A stretch of DNA of 64,000 bases from Bacteroidaceae bacterium (GTDB lineage: Bacteria > Bacteroidota > Bacteroidia > Bacteroidales > Bacteroidaceae), in the NCBI GenBank assembly GCA_017617315.1, contig JAFZWM010000025.1, forward strand, positions 43,060 to 107,059, in the 5' to 3' direction. Positions 59,869 to 64,000 of the stretch are shown here, piece by piece; position 1 is the first letter of the stretch; every line of letters begins with the position of its first letter. Made by a program: the position numbers and the translations under genes. Below the pieces are notes generated by a model that was not told the origin of the DNA, did not search any database, and was given only the letters and a program-made list of their open reading frames with translations.

Positions 59869-60210
59869 TTATACAATAAATCCATCAGTCAAAAATTCAA
59901 GTAATAAAAGAACCAATGCGTAAACTATTCCAACAGAATACATAAACAAGGCTTCTCTAACATAGAGAATTAAATGTTTTTTGTCTTTTTTACAAATATT
60001 GAATAATAGATCAATAACCAAACATAACAATATTATGATTGACAGAACAATGCTTACGAGACATAATCTGCCACATATAACACTTAATGCATGATTGTTA
60101 AATTGCTCAATAGCATAATCTTGTGTTCCCAAATAAAAATTCACGGAAAGGAACACCAAAGGAATTGCCATAAAGAGGAACAATATATTCACAAATAAAT
60201 TATTTTTCAT
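59869..60210 (-). CDS. four-helix membrane protein, candidate immunity
   Basis: The 113-residue protein has about four hydrophobic helices (LFVNILFLFMAIPLVFLSVN, LSVICGRLCLVSIVLSIIILL, ALFMYSVGIVYALVLLLLEF). The ATG at 60210 overlaps the end of the hydrolase-like tip by 11 bases, strongly suggesting a toxin-immunity pair. A longer frame to 60303 has no credible start. Confidence 0.68.
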   Translation of the reverse strand: MKNNLFVNILFLFMAIPLVFLSVNFYLGTQDYAIEQFNNHALSVICGRLCLVSIVLSIIILLCLVIDLLFNICKKDKKHLILYVREALFMYSVGIVYALVLLLLEFLTDGFIV

Positions 60211-60703
60211 CTTGTTGTTTAATTCTATAACCATCAATGTTTGCAAATTTTGCTCTACATGTTTCTTCTCTAATAGAATACCAAGCAGAGAATTTACCAT
60301 CAATCTCTCCCTGCCAATAAGTCAATTCTGCGTTTTCTAGTTCTTTTGAATATTTAAAGATAAATGCTCCTTTCGTTGTACCATGTTTAAAACGCCATCC
60401 TAGATGTTTACTATCTAGAAGACCAAATTTATCCGTATTTTCTATTCTTTTATTTCCAGTAACCCAATCTCCATCATATGCTAATTGAATAGTTAATGGT
60501 GTCGTTGGTGTTTTAAATTCATCACCTTCATCTGCAGACAAATGTAACACTTTTTCAACATTATATCCTTTATCTAGCAGATATTGGGCAATACCAGCTC
60601 CATAAGCAGCCCCTTCACTATGGGTGACCATATAGAAAGGTTCATCTAAGCCCCAATTCTGTCTTAATTGCGTGAATGTGTGGGGATTTGCAAATACCCA
60701 CAA
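60200..60703 (-). pseudogene. orphan toxin tip, alpha/beta-hydrolase-like, fused to repeat R5
   Basis: About 149 residues of tip follow a 19-codon front encoded by repeat R5. The tip starts just before a nucleophile-elbow-like THSEGAAYGAG (GxSxG type) and contains possible Asp (QLAYDGDWV) and His (RFKHGTTKG) residues. The first strands of the fold are missing, which suggests it is a cut piece of a lipase-like toxin, and the R5 junction is about 12 residues before the nucleophile. The frame is open and overlaps the membrane protein gene. Confidence 0.58.
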
Positions 60704-60738
60704 GCATATTACGTTACATATCCTCGATAACTCGGGAG
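60648..60738 (-). repeat. R5: short copy of the structured repeat, one hairpin arm missing
   Basis: R5 keeps the CCCCAATTCTG arm, the second hairpin (TGTGGGGATTTGCAAATACCCACA) and the terminal motif at 60716-60735. The first arm of the other hairpin has been replaced by the toxin tip. The motif encodes the last residues IEDM and the stop of the gene at 60714. Confidence 0.75.
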
Positions 60739-61421
60739 TATGGTTTCAATAATGAAGATTCTATACATATTTTGCTAAAGCAAGAAGATTTATTGGCAAT
60801 CACCATTTCGGTTATTTCTGAATCGTTCCATTTTGAATAAAACGTAATTGAATCTTCCTTATTTCCTCTGAATAGATTTTCATTTAGCCGAAACGGACTC
60901 ATTCCTATTTTTTCATAAACAAGATTACGCTGTTTAATGAAATCATCCATATCGAACATACCGGAAGAATCGATATAGATGCGAACTCCGCACAGCCGAC
61001 CACATCGAAAAATTGGTTTAATTACCTTTGTTGTGGTTTTGTCATGTCTTGAATATAGAGAGCCGTTACGATATAGTCTTACGTTTGTCTGATGGCATCC
61101 ATATACGAGAGTATCAAAGAACGGAACAGATTTTTGACAGATAGAATCAGCTATTTTTATTAATTTCTTTTCATTGATTTGATACTGAATTTTTTCATCA
61201 GATGATATATGTTTTGAAATTCGGGTTTCTCTACTAATACTAAAACCATAAACAATAGTGTCGAAACTTAACGCAGATGCTTTATGAACAGAGGGGCACT
61301 CGTTTTCCATACTCAGGCAATTGAATTCAAAGGAAGCCCTTTTGAAACTTTGAAATATTACCAAGATAACGGTTAGCATCAACAAGGTGCGAAACCGTTT
61401 TTTTAAATCATTCATTATCAT
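60714..61421 (-). CDS. membrane-anchored candidate immunity protein
   Basis: The 235-residue product has an N-terminal hydrophobic segment (TLLMLTVILVIFQSF) and an external domain with several Cys and two similar phrases, FDTIVYGFSISRET and FDTLVYGCHQTNVRLYR. Starts at 61421 or 61415 are both possible. Its stop codon lies inside repeat R5. No toxin tip is seen immediately upstream. Family not recognised. Confidence 0.6.
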   Translation of the reverse strand: MIMNDLKKRFRTLLMLTVILVIFQSFKRASFEFNCLSMENECPSVHKASALSFDTIVYGFSISRETRISKHISSDEKIQYQINEKKLIKIADSICQKSVPFFDTLVYGCHQTNVRLYRNGSLYSRHDKTTTKVIKPIFRCGRLCGVRIYIDSSGMFDMDDFIKQRNLVYEKIGMSPFRLNENLFRGNKEDSITFYSKWNDSEITEMVIANKSSCFSKICIESSLLKPYSRVIEDM

Positions 61422-61539
61422 TGCTCTATTTTGTGATTAACATTTTGTGGAATATCTGTTCCTCGTCGTTGTGTATTTGTTTCGCCGAATTTGGGAATTC
61501 GGCTGAACGAAGGGTTGATTTGGACTTATATGGTGAGTT

Positions 61540-61866
61540 TCACCTAAAATCGGTCTTGATTGCTCGTGGCAGATCTTCCCATTGTTGTGTGTCAGAATAA
61601 AATATTTTAGATTCACCTACACCATTGCTAAAAGATATAGAATAAGCATTTTCTCCTTCCTTCTGATAATAAAAAGGAGGATTAGATTCATCTGTTACTT
61701 TTATACCTATAACAGAAAGAGAATCTGGGACTTTTCCGAATTTGTTTCGATAGTTCTCGATTTTAGAAACAATTAGATTTCCCTTTTCTATCATTTTCTT
61801 TTCCTCGCTACAAGCAAAAAAGAATATTAAAACAACAAACAAAAATATTTTTCTGATAGTTATCAT
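61540..61866 (-). CDS. small lipoprotein of unknown function
   Basis: The 108-residue lipoprotein (lipobox FFFACS) contains KIENYRNKFGKVPDSLSVIG and PFYYQKEGENAYSISFSNG, a layout seen in short exported proteins with a pilin-like helix plus strands. It lies 3 bases after the preceding gene, so the two are probably co-transcribed. Confidence 0.6.
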   Translation of the reverse strand: MITIRKIFLFVVLIFFFACSEEKKMIEKGNLIVSKIENYRNKFGKVPDSLSVIGIKVTDESNPPFYYQKEGENAYSISFSNGVGESKIFYSDTQQWEDLPRAIKTDFR

Positions 61867-61869
61867 CGT

Positions 61870-62316
61870 CTATGGATTTTCTTTCGTGTAAATATCCTCG
61901 AGAGCTGGGGCAGGAGAATATAATGTAATCTTTTTTATTAGAGCAAAGTTATTCTCGTATTTGTGAGGTTGTCTTATATCCTCGAAAAATACAATTTTTA
62001 CCCTTATGCTATCCCCTTTGGATATTTTTGATAAATCGCATTTATTGTCTACACTAATATAATATCTTGTTCCATTATACAGAAAAGCAACCGAGCTATT
62101 CGGTAATCTCTTAATCTTTCCTTTAAATTCATTCTTAATTTCGTTTTGAACGTTAATTAAAGGATTCTTTCCAAATGACAAAAACTCGACTATGAAATCT
62201 TTTTCACAGATTCCATTTGTAAAAAACAAATTGTCGTAAAGACTTCCTTTTTCACATTGTGCGTATATGCTTGTGAAACAAAAAAAAGTCATAATGTATA
62301 TTAATAATCTTTTCAT
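61870..62316 (-). CDS. exported hypothetical protein (candidate immunity)
   Basis: The 148-residue product has a signal peptide (ending SIYAQ) and a beta-rich domain with KGKIKRLPNSSVAFLYNGTRYYISV and SKGDSIRVKIVFFED, an OB-like pattern. The motif CCCCAGCTCTCGAGGATAT lies inside its end and encodes PALEDI, so the repeat tail has become part of the coding sequence. Confidence 0.6.
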   Translation of the reverse strand: MKRLLIYIMTFFCFTSIYAQCEKGSLYDNLFFTNGICEKDFIVEFLSFGKNPLINVQNEIKNEFKGKIKRLPNSSVAFLYNGTRYYISVDNKCDLSKISKGDSIRVKIVFFEDIRQPHKYENNFALIKKITLYSPAPALEDIYTKENP

Positions 62317-62535
62317 AATTTATTTTCTGTTTTTTGTTTGAACCCCTCGTTGTTGTGGATTTGTCTCGCCGAATTTTACCGAAGGGGCGCAAGAATTTGG
62401 CTGAGAAAAAATCGGGAATTTGTAATTCCCACCGCTTAGAAACGTTTGTTAATGATGCGATGTTTTGCCGCTTTGCGACAATGGGAGTTGCAAACGCCCG
62501 ACTCGACTAGAATATCCCCGAGAACAGAGCTGAAT

Positions 62536-63039
62536 TTATGACCAGCCATGTATGTTTACATGAAGAGGCGATTTTTCTTTTAGTTGGTTATATATATGTT
62601 CCACATTATTATTGTCGAAATCGCATAATCCGTGCAAGAATGTTGATTTGTGTGTTTCAATCAGAACGCACCATGAATCTTTGTTGTTCATGTGCTCTGA
62701 ATGAAAACATCGTTTTTCTTCATTTCTTAGCAGACATTGCTTTATTTCTGCCAGTTCTTCATGTTTTATCTTGCCTGTCATCTTCTTTTTAATGCTTTCT
62801 ACGACAACTTTTTCTGTAGTTTCTCCACGTTCTGTACGTACGTCAAAATTTTTGTCCCTTGTACCGTAAAACGTACAGATTGTACCATTTTCATACAGGT
62901 TTATTTGATATGTCTCGTTAAGAGTACCTGTTGGAAAAATAATACATTTGCACAACAAACCGTCATTGATTTCTCTTTTGATGTGATTGCTGCACGATAA
63001 AAGACAAGATAGAATAAAAATCCCAAATATGTATTTCAT
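62536..63039 (-). CDS. lipoprotein, likely immunity to the Rhs metallopeptidase
   Basis: The 167-residue lipoprotein (lipobox CLLSC) starts at the base next to the Rhs stop codon, the classic place for the cognate immunity gene. The mature part has ETYQINLYENGTICTFYGTRD and CHSEH-like segments (KRCFHSEHMNNKDSWC). Lipid anchoring suggests the toxin acts, or is neutralised, in the periplasm. Family not recognised; the role is inferred from position. Confidence 0.7.
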   Translation of the reverse strand: MKYIFGIFILSCLLSCSNHIKREINDGLLCKCIIFPTGTLNETYQINLYENGTICTFYGTRDKNFDVRTERGETTEKVVVESIKKKMTGKIKHEELAEIKQCLLRNEEKRCFHSEHMNNKDSWCVLIETHKSTFLHGLCDFDNNNVEHIYNQLKEKSPLHVNIHGWS

Positions 63040-64000
63040 TTAATAAGCCCCCCTTTTTTCTAGACCATGTTCTACTCTGAGTTTATTTTCACTATAGCGA
63101 AATGTTCCCTTGATTCCAACAGTTTCAAGTTCCTCGGTTCTTCCATTAACCGTTACTTTCTGTCCTTCTGAATTAATGTAAGAATAAGTTTCTATTTTGT
63201 TGTATGCTATAGCTTTTCCTTCCATTGAACGTATACCATGAATTAATTCATGTCCCAAACCTATTTCGTTTGGACGTTGTTTACCCACAACTCTTTTTGA
63301 ATTTTTGTCTAATGTAGGAATTTCTGGATTAGAAGAGATATTGAATCCAATCTTTACATCTGAACCTTTTCCGTTCAATGCATTATTACTATTTACATCA
63401 CTTTCAAAATTTCCAGTATTACCTGTTTTTAGTTCTATACTCATTTTATGTTTATTGTTGATTATATCTCTCAACAGTGCTGTGCCAACCTTCAGTTTTT
63501 TGTTTCTATTGTCCCATCTTTTGCCTCCAATTGTAACTTCTCCTGTTTTTCTGTTTACAAACAGATTGTCATTTGTTAGCTTCTGTAAGTATTTTAGTAT
63601 TTCCATACGTTCTTTGTAACTTCCAGCCAAAACAAGTTTCTTTCCATCCGGGTCAACGAGTTTTATTGGATTACCAGCGCAATAAACATACGCACCCATA
63701 TTTGGATATTTCTCCGCAAGCGGGTCAACCCCATACCAGATGCTAGCCACCGGATTCATATATCTTGCACCATAGTAGTACAAGCCAGTTTCTTCGTCAA
63801 GTTCCTTGCCGTTAAACTTGTACGGCATTTCCTCACTTGACGAGTGCTCGTCAACGAGAAGTTCGCCGTAAGGAAGAAATGCGTCGTACTGGGTGATGTT
63901 GCCGTCCTTGTCGGTGATGTAGCTGGTGCTTCCAAGGTGGTCGGAATGGAAGAAATAAGTTTCCTCTTCTTCAGATGAAGAGTCTGCAACGTAGCCATAA
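63040..64000 (-). CDS. Rhs-family protein with M91-like zinc metallopeptidase tip (front cut by window edge)
   Basis: The frame is open from the right edge: Rhs core FFHSDHLGSTSYITD, YDAFLPYGELLVDE, KFNGKELDEETGLYYYGARY, the conserved ending GNPIKLVDPDGK, then a variable tip of about 205 residues. The tip has HELIH (HExxH zinc motif) in GLGHELIHGIRSMEGK, a third-ligand region ELETVGIKG, and the ending ENKLRVEHGLEKRGAY, the pattern of M91 (NleD-like) effector peptidases. The ATG at 63828 is internal, not the start. The protein would be exported as a shell carrying the toxin; the route is not visible here. Confidence 0.85.
   Translation of the reverse strand, partial: YGYVADSSSEEEETYFFHSDHLGSTSYITDKDGNITQYDAFLPYGELLVDEHSSSEEMPYKFNGKELDEETGLYYYGARYMNPVASIWYGVDPLAEKYPNMGAYVYCAGNPIKLVDPDGKKLVLAGSYKERMEILKYLQKLTNDNLFVNRKTGEVTIGGKRWDNRNKKLKVGTALLRDIINNKHKMSIELKTGNTGNFESDVNSNNALNGKGSDVKIGFNISSNPEIPTLDKNSKRVVGKQRPNEIGLGHELIHGIRSMEGKAIAYNKIETYSYINSEGQKVTVNGRTEELETVGIKGTFRYSENKLRVEHGLEKRGAY

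Noticed and set aside
54238..60738. CRISPR array
   Set aside because: The repeats are long, structured and about 0.9-3 kb apart with genes between; no cas genes are present.
63040..63828. Separate gene starting at the ATG at 63828
   Set aside because: The frame is open upstream to the window edge and encodes Rhs core without a break, so this Met is internal.
50800..64000. Insertion sequence or integron as carrier of the array
   Set aside because: No transposase, integrase or terminal inverted repeats of an IS were found. The R repeat could be a non-autonomous element, but that cannot be shown here.

Overview
The window looks like a chromosomal segment of a Bacteroidales bacterium, most likely of the Prevotella group. 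The main reasons are the many promoters with the Bacteroidetes -7 box TAnnTTTG, the near absence of Shine-Dalgarno sequences, the stand-alone AICAR formyltransferase, an RprX/RprY-type two-component pair, a BspA-type leucine-rich-repeat protein, TonB-dependent and LytTR signalling genes, and a Bacteroidetes-style Rhs protein. This assignment is inference from gene content; no rRNA gene is present.

Positions 1-50,800 are mostly housekeeping. In order: an ABC ATPase cut by the window edge; a small secreted protein; an AICAR formyltransferase lacking the usual cyclohydrolase half; uridine kinase; a 5'-nucleotidase split over two genes; a secreted protein and a TonB-dependent receptor followed by a LytS/LytTR pair; a rhodanese lipoprotein, TrmO, an esterase and HU; an FAD oxidoreductase; three tandem 5'-nucleotidase-like lipoproteins, two of which have lost nearly all metal ligands; an AspT/YidE-type transporter; a seven-gene run phoH-purC-menG-aroE-TPM-lemA-purM; a BspA-like surface protein; etfB-etfA-acyl-CoA dehydrogenase; thymidine kinase; initiator tRNA; a tiny transcription unit for an 18-residue basic peptide; TetR-fabG; an RluA-type synthase; rprX-rprY; MarR; rpsF-rpsR-rplI; a sigma factor; rpe-comEC; a signal-peptide-bearing HD-GYP protein; rpsU; and a PP2C-like protein.

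Positions 50,800-64,000 differ: AT-richer, every gene on the minus strand, mostly lipoproteins, exported proteins or small membrane proteins of no recognised family. At the right edge is the C-terminal part of an Rhs protein with an M91-like metallopeptidase tip, abutting a lipoprotein that is its likely immunity protein. Downstream lie displaced toxin tips or tip remnants (alpha/beta-hydrolase-like, papain/C39-like, and others unknown), each overlapping or closely preceding a candidate immunity gene. The modules are separated by two repeat families: a hairpin-rich non-coding repeat (R, five copies) and a coding linker (S, three copies) that is nearly identical before unrelated tips. I read this as a store of displaced Rhs tip/immunity cassettes, with the repeats marking or forming the recombination seams.

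How the genes work together: the purine genes (AICAR formyltransferase, purC, purM), several nucleotidases and the two nucleoside kinases point to active nucleotide synthesis and salvage. The right-hand array points to contact-dependent competition with close relatives.
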